Positions 1 through 5,771 of a DNA stretch of 8,724 nucleotides are shown one piece after another. Location of the stretch: NCBI GenBank assembly GCA_003541675.1, contig DPMC01000303.1:1-8724 (forward strand), given 5' to 3'. Each line of letters opens with the position of its first letter. The stretch's first letter is position 1. Under the pieces are notes generated by a model, which saw only the letters and a program-made list of their open reading frames with translations, was not told the DNA's origin and ran no database searches. The stretch is from Acidimicrobiaceae bacterium. GTDB lineage: Bacteria > Actinomycetota > Acidimicrobiia > Acidimicrobiales > MedAcidi-G1. The position numbers and the translations under genes are program-made.

Positions 1-402
1 GAACAAGGTGTCGCCGCCCCCACACTGGGGCAGTAAATGGATCTGGAGCATGGTGGCCGATGGAGGCTCCTCGTCGCACGAAACGTCCGAGTGCCAGCCG
101 TTGCCATTGGAGATGGAGGAGTCCCGGTCGGTCCGGATAACGAACACCGCAGGGTTCTCGTGCTCGGCCGGGGCGGCTGGATGGGTATGGAGTGGTCCGA
201 TGCGTAGGGCGAACTCGACCTGGGCGTCGGCCGTCAGGGGCGACTGGTCGCGGAAGGCCACCACGCCGTGCTCCAGCCACGCCCGGTGCACCAGTGTGAA
301 CGTCTCGTCGTCGATTCCGGATGCCAGGTCCACGCCGTGGATCTCGGCGCCGAACACCGGCGAAATGGGAACGATCTGAGGATCACCGGGGCCGCTAGTC
401 AT
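1..402 (-). CDS. TauD/TfdA-family Fe(II)/2-oxoglutarate dioxygenase, N-terminal part (cut by window edge)
   Basis: Members of this family hydroxylate small organic substrates using Fe(II), O2 and 2-oxoglutarate, often releasing sulfite, an aldehyde or a phenol; the substrate here cannot be told. The first 134 residues are visible. The N-terminus has the family pattern G-x-E-I-x-G-V-D-L (residues 18-26), then E-H-G-V-V-A-F-R (44-51) and G-P-L-H-T-H-P (69-75). The iron-binding H-x-D is in W-H-S-D at His104 and Asp106, followed by P-P-S-A-T-M-L and the conserved G-G-G-D-T-L-F at the cut. The distal His and the 2-oxoglutarate-binding Arg lie beyond the window. The ATG at 402 is four bases after the stop of the SMP-30-type gene and has no clear Shine-Dalgarno, so translation is probably coupled to that gene. 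It is not a close copy of the second dioxygenase in this window: only the motifs are shared. Family call is firm; substrate unknown. Confidence 0.9.
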   Translation of the reverse strand, partial: MTSGPGDPQIVPISPVFGAEIHGVDLASGIDDETFTLVHRAWLEHGVVAFRDQSPLTADAQVEFALRIGPLHTHPAAPAEHENPAVFVIRTDRDSSISNGNGWHSDVSCDEEPPSATMLQIHLLPQCGGGDTLF

Positions 403-406
403 CGGA

Positions 407-1270
407 TCAGGGGCGGCCGGCGGCCCGATGTTCGACGCGAATGGTCCAGATGGCACCACCGCCCACACCGACGGTGTCTTCGGCCCGTGCTCCGGGAGCG
501 GTCACGCAGTGCAAGGTGAGACCGTCGCCACCCCCCAGCATGCAGGCATACGCCGTCTGGGGCCGTTCCAGGTCCGGCATGGCCACCCGATCGGTCACTT
601 CGCCACCCTCTATCACCCTGACCACATCGCCTCGGCCGGCATCAGCGATCCAAATGCCGCCCGCAGCATCTAGGCAGCATCCGTCGGGCAGGATCCCCGG
701 CGTCTCGGCCCACACCCGGCGCTCGCCGAGTAGGCCGCCATCGAGGATCTCGAAGGCTGTCATTCGCGAGGCGAATGTCTCGCCGATGATGAGTGTTGAG
801 CCATCCGGGGTGATAACTGACCCGTTGGGAAAGTCGAGGCCGCTCGGGCCGGCGAAGACCGAACCATCGGGACGGACGATGGCCAACGTGGCTGACATCG
901 GGTTGGACCGGCCACCTTCAATGTCATAGCCGAAATTTCCGACGTAGGCCGTTCCGTCAGCAGCCACGACCATGTCGTTGCAGTGCCAGGTGGCGAGGTC
1001 CACAAGGTCGGCATGCACGCTTATCTGACCGTCGTGGACCCGCCAGACTTGGCGGGCCAGCATGGCCACGACCAGCAGATCGCCGTCCGGCAGCCACCCG
1101 AGCCCCGATGGTCGCTCGTCGCCCATGTCGACCATGGCCTCACGGGCCCCGTCGGCCGATATCGCGTAGATCCGATGCTGGTGGAAGTCGCTGTACCAGA
1201 GTCGCCCCTCGTGCCAACGCGGGCCTTCGCCGAAGTCGAGTCCGTCGACCAGCAGGGTGGGTTCGTGCAT
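407..1270 (-). CDS. SMP-30/gluconolactonase/LRE-family propeller hydrolase
   Basis: A 287-residue cytosolic protein (no signal peptide) of the SMP-30/gluconolactonase family, six-bladed propellers that bind one divalent metal and usually open lactones. The metal ligands known for the family are all recognisable: Glu15 in G-E-G-P-R-W, Asn98 in W-H-C-N-D-M, Asn149 in F-P-N-G-S, and Asp196 in L-P-D-G-C-C-L-D. Blade-like repeats such as P-D-G-S-T-L-I-I-G-E-T and A-A-G-G-I-W-I-A-D are visible. The ATG at 1270 has a good GGAGG (minus strand, 1280-1276) five bases upstream. Length is normal for the family. It sits 78 bp after the PemK-like gene and four bases before the dioxygenase, so probably in one operon. 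A lactonase acting on the product of the neighbouring oxygenase would make biochemical sense, but that is inference; gluconolactonase itself is not established. Confidence 0.9.
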   Translation of the reverse strand: MHEPTLLVDGLDFGEGPRWHEGRLWYSDFHQHRIYAISADGAREAMVDMGDERPSGLGWLPDGDLLVVAMLARQVWRVHDGQISVHADLVDLATWHCNDMVVAADGTAYVGNFGYDIEGGRSNPMSATLAIVRPDGSVFAGPSGLDFPNGSVITPDGSTLIIGETFASRMTAFEILDGGLLGERRVWAETPGILPDGCCLDAAGGIWIADAGRGDVVRVIEGGEVTDRVAMPDLERPQTAYACMLGGGDGLTLHCVTAPGARAEDTVGVGGGAIWTIRVEHRAAGRP

Positions 1271-1298
1271 CGGAGCCTCCGTCCGAGGGGACGTCGAG

Positions 1299-1304
1299 AA
1301 TCTA
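1299..1304 (-). promoter_or_regulatory. Possible -10 box TAGATT upstream of the SMP-30-type gene
   Basis: On the minus strand TAGATT (1304 to 1299) matches the actinobacterial TANNNT -10 pattern and is identical to the -10 box of the oxidoreductase promoter at 4629-4634. A start near 1292 would give a leader of about 22 bases containing the GGAGG site. No convincing -35 is visible 16-18 bp upstream, so this may be an internal promoter of the operon or chance. Confidence 0.35.
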
Positions 1305-1332
1305 GGTTCACAGGCGATCCGGACTTGAGACG

Positions 1333-1344
1333 GGCGGGCCCGCC
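1333..1344. repeat. 12-bp GC palindrome GGCGGGCCCGCC after the stop of the PemK-like gene
   Basis: A perfect 12-bp palindrome starts four bases beyond the stop codon of the minus-strand gene ending at 1349. In RNA it could form only a short GC stem with a small loop, and no T-run follows. It may be a weak terminator or attenuator between this gene and the SMP-30-type gene, or only GC-rich chance. Confidence 0.35.
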
Positions 1345-1348
1345 GGAA

Positions 1349-1930
1349 TCAGAATCCGAGCCGCTGTCTGTCGACGTCGGAGAGCCGACCGATCACTTCG
1401 CCGACATCGCCACGGGAGACAATGGTCTCGTCATGTTCGATGACTGAGCCGCTGTGGAGTCCGGCCTCCTGCCAGTCGCGCAACCGCTGCCCACGCCCCT
1501 CGGTGTTCCGGGAGAACACGCCGCGAACCGAAACGGTCAGCGGGCCGACGTCGACCACCACCGCCGGCCGTCTCTTGGCCTCTGATTCTCCATCTTGGGC
1601 CCCGGCATTTTGCCTGTATCGGACCACTGCCGTGACGACGACGCCCGGTTCGAGCTCGCGCTCCGCCGACACCTCGAACGGTTCGCCGTTCACCAATAGG
1701 GTCGGCGCGTCACCTGGCTGGTCGACCGAGCTGTTGCCAATGGCGACGATGATGGGTCCGCCGTGATGGTGGGTAACCCGGGCGGTGACCACAGTTCCCG
1801 ACTTCCAGTCAGGATCGGCCAGCCCGGCAGGGACCTCGTGGTAGCCCTCGGTTCCGTCGTGGTGGCGCCAGTGCCAGAGGCCCCGTGGGTTGGGCCCGGA
1901 TACGACGATCTTGGTCGGCCTGGCTCCCAT
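1349..1930 (-). CDS. Unrecognised 193-residue protein with a possible MazF/PemK-like C-terminal domain
   Basis: The first half (1-90) is not recognised. It starts G-A-R-P-T-K-I-V-V and contains W-K-S-G-T-V-V-T-A-R-V (42-52) and a His run H-H-H-G-G (54-58). The second half has the order of features seen in MazF/PemK-fold proteins: a first strand P-G-V-V-V-T-A-V-V-R-Y (95-105), a charged loop ending K-R-R-P-A-V-V-V-D-V (119-128), L-T-V-S-V-R-G-V (131-138), then W-Q-E-A-G-L-H-S-G-S-V-I (153-164) and the closing I-G-R-L-S-D-V-D (180-187). This is pattern recognition, not a search. No antitoxin-like gene adjoins it, so a toxin role is doubtful. The start at 1930 is chosen over an upstream ATG at 2053 because that extension would overlap the divergent transporter gene; a weak purine-rich GGGTGGGA lies about 10 bases upstream. 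No membrane segment or signal peptide. Confidence 0.75.
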   Translation of the reverse strand: MGARPTKIVVSGPNPRGLWHWRHHDGTEGYHEVPAGLADPDWKSGTVVTARVTHHHGGPIIVAIGNSSVDQPGDAPTLLVNGEPFEVSAERELEPGVVVTAVVRYRQNAGAQDGESEAKRRPAVVVDVGPLTVSVRGVFSRNTEGRGQRLRDWQEAGLHSGSVIEHDETIVSRGDVGEVIGRLSDVDRQRLGF

Positions 1931-2015
1931 GTACTCAGTGTCCCACCCGGCAGCGACACCGTACGCCGGGCTAGGAACGGGTCTATCGGGAGGCAGCCCG
2001 TAGCCTGCCGGCGTT
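1931..2015. promoter_or_regulatory. Divergent promoter region between the PemK-like gene and the MFS transporter
   Basis: These 85 bp must hold the starts of both genes. Toward the left, TACGGT on the minus strand (1963 to 1958) could be a -10 box giving a leader of about 21 bases. Toward the right, TAGCCT at 2001-2006 is a TANNNT match nine bases before the transporter ATG, slightly too far for a strictly leaderless start. Neither has a clear -35, so both assignments are tentative. Confidence 0.4.
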
Positions 2016-3203
2016 ATGGGATTCCGGTCGCTTTCTCCGTACGTGTGGCCCATCTATGGCCCGTGGATGGCATCCAGCCTGGGAATGAGCATCCTGCTGG
2101 TCGCTCTGCCCATCGTTCTCGTGGGAGATGGTCACGGTTACACGGTGGCCGCCCTGGTGGCGGGGGCCGGGGGGGCGGGCGCCGCGCTTGCCGCCCTTCC
2201 CGTGGGCTGGTGCACCGACCGTTGGGGTCCGGCTCGGGTGGGCGCCGGCGCGCTTCTGGCCGTAATCGCTGCGTCGATTCTGATGGCCTCCATGGCCCGT
2301 CCCGTATTTCTCGGTCTAGGACACCTTGTGTTCGGCGGCGGCTCGCTCGGCGTGATGTTGTCGCGTCAGGCTGACCTAACCCGGCGGATTCCAATCACTC
2401 TTCGGGGTCGGGCCATGTCGCTCATGGGTGGGACGATGCGCTTCTCGGTCCTGATGGGAACGGCGGTCGGCGGGTTTCTGGTCGACGTGGCCGGGGCCCG
2501 GTGGACGTTCCTCATCGCAGGCGTCGGGGCCGCCATCGGACTGCCGGCGGTGCTCCCGGGCGTCCGGAATCCCGACTGGGAGATAGCCCCGGTTGGGGTG
2601 AAGGGCCCCCGTATGGCCTGGGTGATCCGGGCCAACAAAAGGCACCTCTTGCACGCTGGGCTGTTCGGAATGTCATCGATGACCACTCGGGAGGGGCGAA
2701 TGGTCCTCTTGCCTCTCGTAGGGGTGGCTCTGGACCTGCGACCGGCCACCATTGGCGTACTGGTGGCGTCGGGCTACGCCGCCGATCTCATCCTCTTTCC
2801 GGTCTCGGGGGCGCTCATGGATCGAGTCGGCCGGCTGGCCGCCATGGTGCCCGCCTACGGCCTCTTGGCCGTAGGCCTGCTGTGCCTGCTTGTTGCCGAC
2901 ACAGCCACCGGTGTGCTGTTGGCCGGACTGGTCATGGGCCTCGGTAACGGCCTGAGCGCCGGATCCCTCTTTACTCTCAGTAGTGACTTGGCTCCCGAGG
3001 AGGGGACGGCCTCGTTTCTCTCGGCTGTCTCCATGGTGACCGACGTTGGAAGGGTGATCGGACCACTGCTCGTCGGTTTGGTGGCCGGTCGATGGGGGTT
3101 GGATGCCGCAGCGGTGACCCTTGCCGTGGCCATGATGCTGGGCCTGGTCTGGTTGTCGGCCGTCGTCGGGGAGACCGGCGGCCGGACGGGGGACCGCCCG
3201 TAA
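2016..3203 (+). CDS. Major facilitator superfamily (MFS) transporter
   Basis: A 395-residue inner-membrane protein with about twelve hydrophobic segments in two halves, driven as in other MFS carriers by a proton or solute gradient. The loop between helices 2 and 3 carries the MFS signature in the form G-W-C-T-D-R-W-G-P-A-R-V (64-75). The equivalent loop of the second half reads G-A-L-M-D-R-V-G-R-L-A-A-M (265-277), and R-G-R-A-M-S-L-M-G-G-T-M-R (130-142) marks the helix 4-5 region. A hydrophilic central loop spans about 183-208. No signature tells the substrate, and it could be an exporter of the drug-resistance type or an importer. The ATG at 2016 lacks a Shine-Dalgarno; GGGAGG at 1988-1993 is too far. 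The in-frame GTG at 2043 is an alternative start. Length and the natural polar C-terminus are normal for the family. Confidence 0.9.
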   Translation: MGFRSLSPYVWPIYGPWMASSLGMSILLVALPIVLVGDGHGYTVAALVAGAGGAGAALAALPVGWCTDRWGPARVGAGALLAVIAASILMASMARPVFLGLGHLVFGGGSLGVMLSRQADLTRRIPITLRGRAMSLMGGTMRFSVLMGTAVGGFLVDVAGARWTFLIAGVGAAIGLPAVLPGVRNPDWEIAPVGVKGPRMAWVIRANKRHLLHAGLFGMSSMTTREGRMVLLPLVGVALDLRPATIGVLVASGYAADLILFPVSGALMDRVGRLAAMVPAYGLLAVGLLCLLVADTATGVLLAGLVMGLGNGLSAGSLFTLSSDLAPEEGTASFLSAVSMVTDVGRVIGPLLVGLVAGRWGLDAAAVTLAVAMMLGLVWLSAVVGETGGRTGDRP

Positions 3204-3335
3204 CAGGACCAGTCCGATGGGCGCCACATCTGGGTCACGACCGAGGCCGTGGGGTACGAAGCGAACACCTACAAAGAACTGGCAGGATTAGACCTACCCA
3301 CGTTGCAGGGTCTGGTCGACGACCCTTCCGCGTAG
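3204..3335 (+). other. Coding-looking in-frame stretch after the transporter stop (no good start)
   Basis: Directly after the transporter TAA the same frame stays open for 43 codons to a TAG at 3333-3335. About three quarters of these codons end in G or C and the composition is protein-like: D-G-R-H-I-W-V-T-T-E-A-V-G-Y-E-A near the start, then Y-K-E-L-A-G-L-D-L-P-T-L-Q and a D-D-P-S-A end. The only usual in-frame initiators are a GTG at 3249 (28 codons, GAGG only two bases away) and late TTG codons. It may be a small protein, the remnant of a lost gene's 3' end, or chance open frame. I do not recognise the peptide. The remaining 63 bases to the next gene hold no convincing promoter; TTGACT at 3356-3361 lacks a partner -10. 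Confidence 0.35.
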
Positions 3336-3385
3336 TTCTGCCAAACACCGCTTCGTTGACTCGACACAATTGACCGAACAATCCC

Positions 3386-3392
3386 AGGGAGG
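3386..3392 (+). promoter_or_regulatory. Shine-Dalgarno AGGGAGG of the YciI-like gene
   Basis: A strong ribosome binding site ends six bases before the GTG at 3399 and decides that GTG as the start; the longer overlapping frame beginning at 3370 is not supported. Confidence 0.8.
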
Positions 3393-3398
3393 CACCAC

Positions 3399-3671
3399 GT
3401 GCACTTCGTCATTCATGCCCTTGATCGAGCCGGTGCCGGTGACCTGCGGGCCCGGACCCGTTCCGAACACCTCAGTTACGTCACCCAGTTCGATCTGGCA
3501 TTCGGTGGGCCGATGTTGGACGATGACGGAGAAATGTGTGGATCTCTCATCGTGGTGCAGGCCGAGGATCGGGCGGCCGCCGAGGCGTTCGCCGCTGGGG
3601 ACCCCTACGCCAAGGCAGGGCTATTCGAGCAGGTAACCATTACCGCCATGAAGCCCCTCCTGGGGAACTGA
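3399..3671 (+). CDS. YciI-like (YCII-related domain) small protein
   Basis: A 90-residue protein spanning one YCII-related domain, a ferredoxin-like alpha/beta fold. Family members are proposed to be small enzymes using a conserved His-Asp pair, and some act in chlorinated-aromatic catabolism, but most have no known reaction. Visible family features are the opening strand M-H-F-V-I-H-A-L-D, R-S-E-H-L-S-Y (21-27, candidate His24), the F-G-G-P-M-L-D-D-D-G hairpin (35-44), strand G-S-L-I-V-V-Q-A, then A-G-D-P-Y-A-K-A-G-L-F (66-76) and the closing strand V-T-I-T-A-M-K-P-L. The length is normal and complete. It starts with GTG behind a strong Shine-Dalgarno, 195 bp after the transporter, and is convergent with the hydrolase. 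It may be co-transcribed with the transporter; no clear promoter of its own is seen. Confidence 0.88.
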   Translation: MHFVIHALDRAGAGDLRARTRSEHLSYVTQFDLAFGGPMLDDDGEMCGSLIVVQAEDRAAAEAFAAGDPYAKAGLFEQVTITAMKPLLGN

Positions 3672-3712
3672 GTCTTCCGACCACGTTCGCCGAATATCGG
3701 GCTGGTGAGGAG

Positions 3713-3724
3713 TGGGCCGGCCCA
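3713..3724. terminator. Possible bidirectional terminator: 12-bp palindrome TGGGCCGGCCCA between convergent genes
   Basis: This perfect palindrome lies 42 bases after the YciI-like stop and 13 bases beyond the hydrolase stop. Being symmetrical it could serve both strands, but the possible stem is only four to five GC pairs and no T-run follows, so terminator function is only suggested by position. Confidence 0.35.
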
Positions 3725-3737
3725 TCGACGCGCTGAG

Positions 3738-4529
3738 TCAGTCCAGGCTGGCCAGGAACTCCAGTAGGGCCGGGTTCACGACCTCGGGTTTCTCGAGGTT
3801 GGCGCTATGTCCGGCGCCCGGGACGACTACAAACGTTGATGGACCACCTAGTCCCTCAGCGAGTTCCCGACCTTGAGCGATGTCGATGCCCATGTCGACG
3901 TCGCCGTGAAACGTGATGCTGGGACACGTGATCTCCCCGATGCGGTCGACGATCGAGTCACGTTCGAACAAGCACTCCTTGGCGGCAATCCACTGGCTGG
4001 GTGGCTTGGCCGTCCACTTCCCACGCCAGTAGCGGGCATCGGCGAAATCCGGACCGAAGAGGACCATCTGGAGGGCGTCGCCCATATCGCCGCTCAAGCC
4101 AAGAGTCAGTGCGGCATCGAAGAGGGCTTGGAAGCCTGCTCGGCCTTCTTCGGAGAAGACACCTGCCTCGGTGTCGACCAACACCAGGGCACGGACGCGC
4201 TCGGGGGCGGCAAGGGCGGCCCGCAGCGACAGGAAGCCACCCTGGGACATGCCGGCCAGCACGGCCTCAGAGATGCCCAGATGGTCCATGAGGCCCAACA
4301 CGTCGGCGGCTAAATCCCAGTAGTCGAACGGTTCAGTGAACGTGGTTTGGCCCCAGCCCCGCTCGTCGTGGGCAATGACCCGCCAGCCGGCTTCAACCAA
4401 GGGGGTGACCTGGTGCTCCCACATTTCATGGCCCATGGTGAAGCCATGGCTCAAGATGATGGCCGGCGAGTTCGGTTCACCCGAATCCTGATAGTGGATG
4501 TTCTGGCCGTTGACCATTGCGAATGGCAT
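3738..4529 (-). CDS. Alpha/beta-fold hydrolase (enol-lactonase/esterase-like)
   Basis: A 263-residue cytosolic alpha/beta hydrolase with an apparently complete catalytic triad: the nucleophile Ser95 in G-M-S-Q-G-G, the acid Asp212 in H-G-D-V-D (Asp210 is the alternative), and His241 in G-A-G-H-S. The oxyanion loop is H-G-F-T-M-G (28-33), and I-A-H-D-E-R-G-W-G (52-60) is the usual strand-loop before the nucleophile. A cap-like insertion spans roughly 123-195. The pattern resembles 3-oxoadipate enol-lactonases and related C-C or ester hydrolases, but the substrate cannot be told. The ATG at 4529 has GGGAGG four bases upstream (minus strand, 4539-4534). An open extension to 4961 is rejected because it runs antisense into the oxidoreductase gene. 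It is divergent from that gene and shares the regulatory region 4530-4640 with it. Confidence 0.92.
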   Translation of the reverse strand: MPFAMVNGQNIHYQDSGEPNSPAIILSHGFTMGHEMWEHQVTPLVEAGWRVIAHDERGWGQTTFTEPFDYWDLAADVLGLMDHLGISEAVLAGMSQGGFLSLRAALAAPERVRALVLVDTEAGVFSEEGRAGFQALFDAALTLGLSGDMGDALQMVLFGPDFADARYWRGKWTAKPPSQWIAAKECLFERDSIVDRIGEITCPSITFHGDVDMGIDIAQGRELAEGLGGPSTFVVVPGAGHSANLEKPEVVNPALLEFLASLD

Positions 4530-4551
4530 GGATCCTCCCGCGTTGTCCGGA

Positions 4552-4574
4552 TCGGTTCGCTGGCAGCGGACCGA
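4552..4574. promoter_or_regulatory. 23-nt near-perfect dyad, operator candidate in the hydrolase/oxidoreductase intergenic region
   Basis: Arms TCGGTTCGCTG (4552-4562) and CAGCGGACCGA (4564-4574) pair at 10 of 11 positions about one central base; the single mismatch is T against G. The centre is 34 bases upstream of the hydrolase start and 78 bases upstream of the oxidoreductase start. The size and symmetry fit a dimeric repressor site, for example of TetR or MarR type. As an RNA hairpin it would lie in the hydrolase leader. No second copy was noticed elsewhere in the window. Confidence 0.55.
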
Positions 4575-4605
4575 ATCATGTCCTCCATTTACGGTAGCCA
4601 CCTGG

Positions 4606-4640
4606 CCGACAAGGGGTTTGAGGGACCCTAGATTCAGGGG
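4606..4640 (+). promoter_or_regulatory. Leaderless promoter of the flavin oxidoreductase
   Basis: CCGACA (4606-4611, four of six to TTGACA), a 17-bp spacer, then TAGATT (4629-4634) and six bases to the ATG at 4641. This geometry places the transcription start on the A of the start codon, so the mRNA would be leaderless, which agrees with the lack of a properly spaced Shine-Dalgarno. On the opposite strand TAGGGT overlaps the same -10 (4630 to 4625) and could belong to the hydrolase. Confidence 0.6.
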
Positions 4641-5705
4641 ATGGATTCCCTGCTGGCCCCCGCCATATTCGGTGAAATCGAACTGGCCAACCGGGTGGTC
4701 ATGGCCCCCATGACCCGCTCGCGGGCCACCGTCGACGGCGATGCCACCGACCTGATGGCCGCCCACTACGGGGTCCGGGCCACAGCGGGGTTGATCGTCA
4801 CCGAGGGGATCGCTCCAAGCGAGGTGGGCAAGGGCTACTGCCGGACCCCGGTGCTTGACGGACCGCACCGCCTCGACGGTTGGCGCCGGATCACCGACGC
4901 CGTCCACGCTGGGGGCGGCCGGATCGTGGCACAGGCCATGCACTGTGGCCGGGTGGCCCACGCGGCCAACAAGGCACTGGGCGTCGAAACGGTGGCGCCG
5001 TCGGCCATTCAGGCGGCCGGGACCATGTACACCGATGCCGAGGGGATGATGCCCTTCGATGAGCCACGTGCGCTGACCGCCGCCGAGGTGCGTTCCATTG
5101 TCGATGAGTACCGTCGGTTCGCTGCGCTATCAATGGAGGCTGGCTTCGACGGGGTGGAGGTGCACGCCACCAGTGGCTACCTCCCGGCCCAGTTTCTGTG
5201 CACGGGCACCAACCGCCGGACAGACGCCTACGGCGGGTCGCTCGAAGGGCGGATCCGGTTCCCGGTCGAGATTCTTGAGGCGGTGTCCGAAGAGATCGGT
5301 GCGGGACGGACCGGCCTACGAATCTGTCCTGGCAACCCGTTCAACGACCTGGTGGATGACCGTCCCGAGGATGTCGAGGAGACGTTCCGGGCGTTTCTCA
5401 TGGCCCTCCAGCCTCTCCGGCTCTCCTGGCTGCACGTGATCCGCCGACACGAGGGGCGCCTCGACAACCTGGCGTTGGCCCGGGAGCTACACGACGGGGC
5501 GGTCATCGCCAACGACTCCTACGACGGTCCGTCAGCCGATGCGGCGATCGCCTCGGGGAAGTGCGACGCCGTATCGTTCGGTCGCCACTATCTGGCCACC
5601 CCGGACCTAGTGACCCGCTTCGGCGCCGGTGACCAGCCAGACCCGTTCGATCACCGGACGCTGTATACGCCTGGGCCTGCCGGGTACACGGAACTTTCAG
5701 GATGA
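4641..5705 (+). CDS. Old Yellow Enzyme-type NADH:flavin oxidoreductase (ene-reductase) with altered active-site motif
   Basis: A 354-residue TIM-barrel flavoprotein expected to bind FMN and use NAD(P)H to reduce activated C=C bonds such as those of enones, maleimides or nitro-olefins. Family marks are V-V-M-A-P-M-T-R-S-R-A (19-29, with the flavin-tuning Thr25), Q-A-M-H-C-G-R (98-104), E-V-H-A-T-S-G-Y-L (173-181), N-R-R-T-D-A-Y-G-G-S-L-E-G-R (191-204), and the C-terminal phosphate-binding S-F-G-R-H-Y-L-A-T-P-D-L-V (312-324). It is oddly changed at the substrate-binding pair: classical members have H-x-x-N (or H-x-x-H), here His175 is followed by Ser178 (codon AGT at 5172-5174), while the proton-donor Tyr180 is kept. 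No fused iron-sulfur or NADH domain follows, so it is of the short classical type. Its start is set by a leaderless promoter. It is divergent from the hydrolase; the MarR-type gene lies 66 bp downstream with its own promoter. Confidence 0.93.
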   Translation: MDSLLAPAIFGEIELANRVVMAPMTRSRATVDGDATDLMAAHYGVRATAGLIVTEGIAPSEVGKGYCRTPVLDGPHRLDGWRRITDAVHAGGGRIVAQAMHCGRVAHAANKALGVETVAPSAIQAAGTMYTDAEGMMPFDEPRALTAAEVRSIVDEYRRFAALSMEAGFDGVEVHATSGYLPAQFLCTGTNRRTDAYGGSLEGRIRFPVEILEAVSEEIGAGRTGLRICPGNPFNDLVDDRPEDVEETFRAFLMALQPLRLSWLHVIRRHEGRLDNLALARELHDGAVIANDSYDGPSADAAIASGKCDAVSFGRHYLATPDLVTRFGAGDQPDPFDHRTLYTPGPAGYTELSG

Positions 5706-5736
5706 TCGTACGTAAGGGCAAGTCAGGAGATCAATC

Positions 5737-5771
5737 TTGCTACCAAGGTAAATGCTTTCTAGGGTGCTCGT
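5737..5771 (+). promoter_or_regulatory. Leaderless promoter of the marR-dioxygenase-propeller operon
   Basis: TTGCTA (5737-5742, four of six to TTGACA), a 17-bp spacer, TAGGGT (5760-5765) and six bases to the ATG at 5772. Spacer and -10-to-ATG distance are the same as at the oxidoreductase promoter, again putting the transcript start on the start codon. The AGGGTG that looks like a Shine-Dalgarno at 5761-5766 overlaps the -10 and would not be in such an mRNA. Confidence 0.6.
5741..5750. promoter_or_regulatory. Inverted repeat TACC-AA-GGTA in the promoter spacer, possible MarR operator
   Basis: Perfect 4-bp arms with a 2-bp centre lie between the -35 and -10 boxes of the MarR operon promoter, where a bound dimer would block RNA polymerase. 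It is shorter than usual MarR sites; TTGC/GTAA just outside extends it imperfectly. Autoregulation is typical of the family but is inference here. Confidence 0.35.

Noticed and set aside
428..929. Plus-strand open frames across the SMP-30-type gene
   Set aside because: They are antisense to a gene with all metal ligands in place and have no ribosome binding site or recognisable motif.
1374..1389. Short hairpin GTCGG-AGAG-CCGAC near the end of the PemK-like gene
   Set aside because: It lies inside the coding region, is only five pairs long, and has no T-run; ordinary for this base composition.
1931..2053. Upstream start at 2053 for the PemK-like protein
   Set aside because: It would overlap the divergent transporter gene and add 41 low-complexity, Pro/Gly-rich residues; ATG at 1930 fits better.
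2673..3227. 184-codon antisense open frame across the transporter gene
   Set aside because: Its His/Gln/Gly-rich composition is the antisense image of membrane-helix codons and shows no domain.
3356..3361. TTGACT as a -35 box for the YciI-like gene
   Set aside because: No TANNNT at 16-18 bp, and the implied transcript start would fall within the Shine-Dalgarno.
3092..3373. Plus-strand frame bridging the transporter end and the following gap
   Set aside because: Arg/Gly/Pro-rich out-of-frame reading of the transporter gene with no supporting start signal.
4530..4961. N-terminal extension of the hydrolase frame up to an ATG at 4961
   Set aside because: The extension runs antisense into the oxidoreductase gene, resembles no hydrolase N-terminus, and the ATG at 4529 has its own GGGAGG and begins right at the fold.
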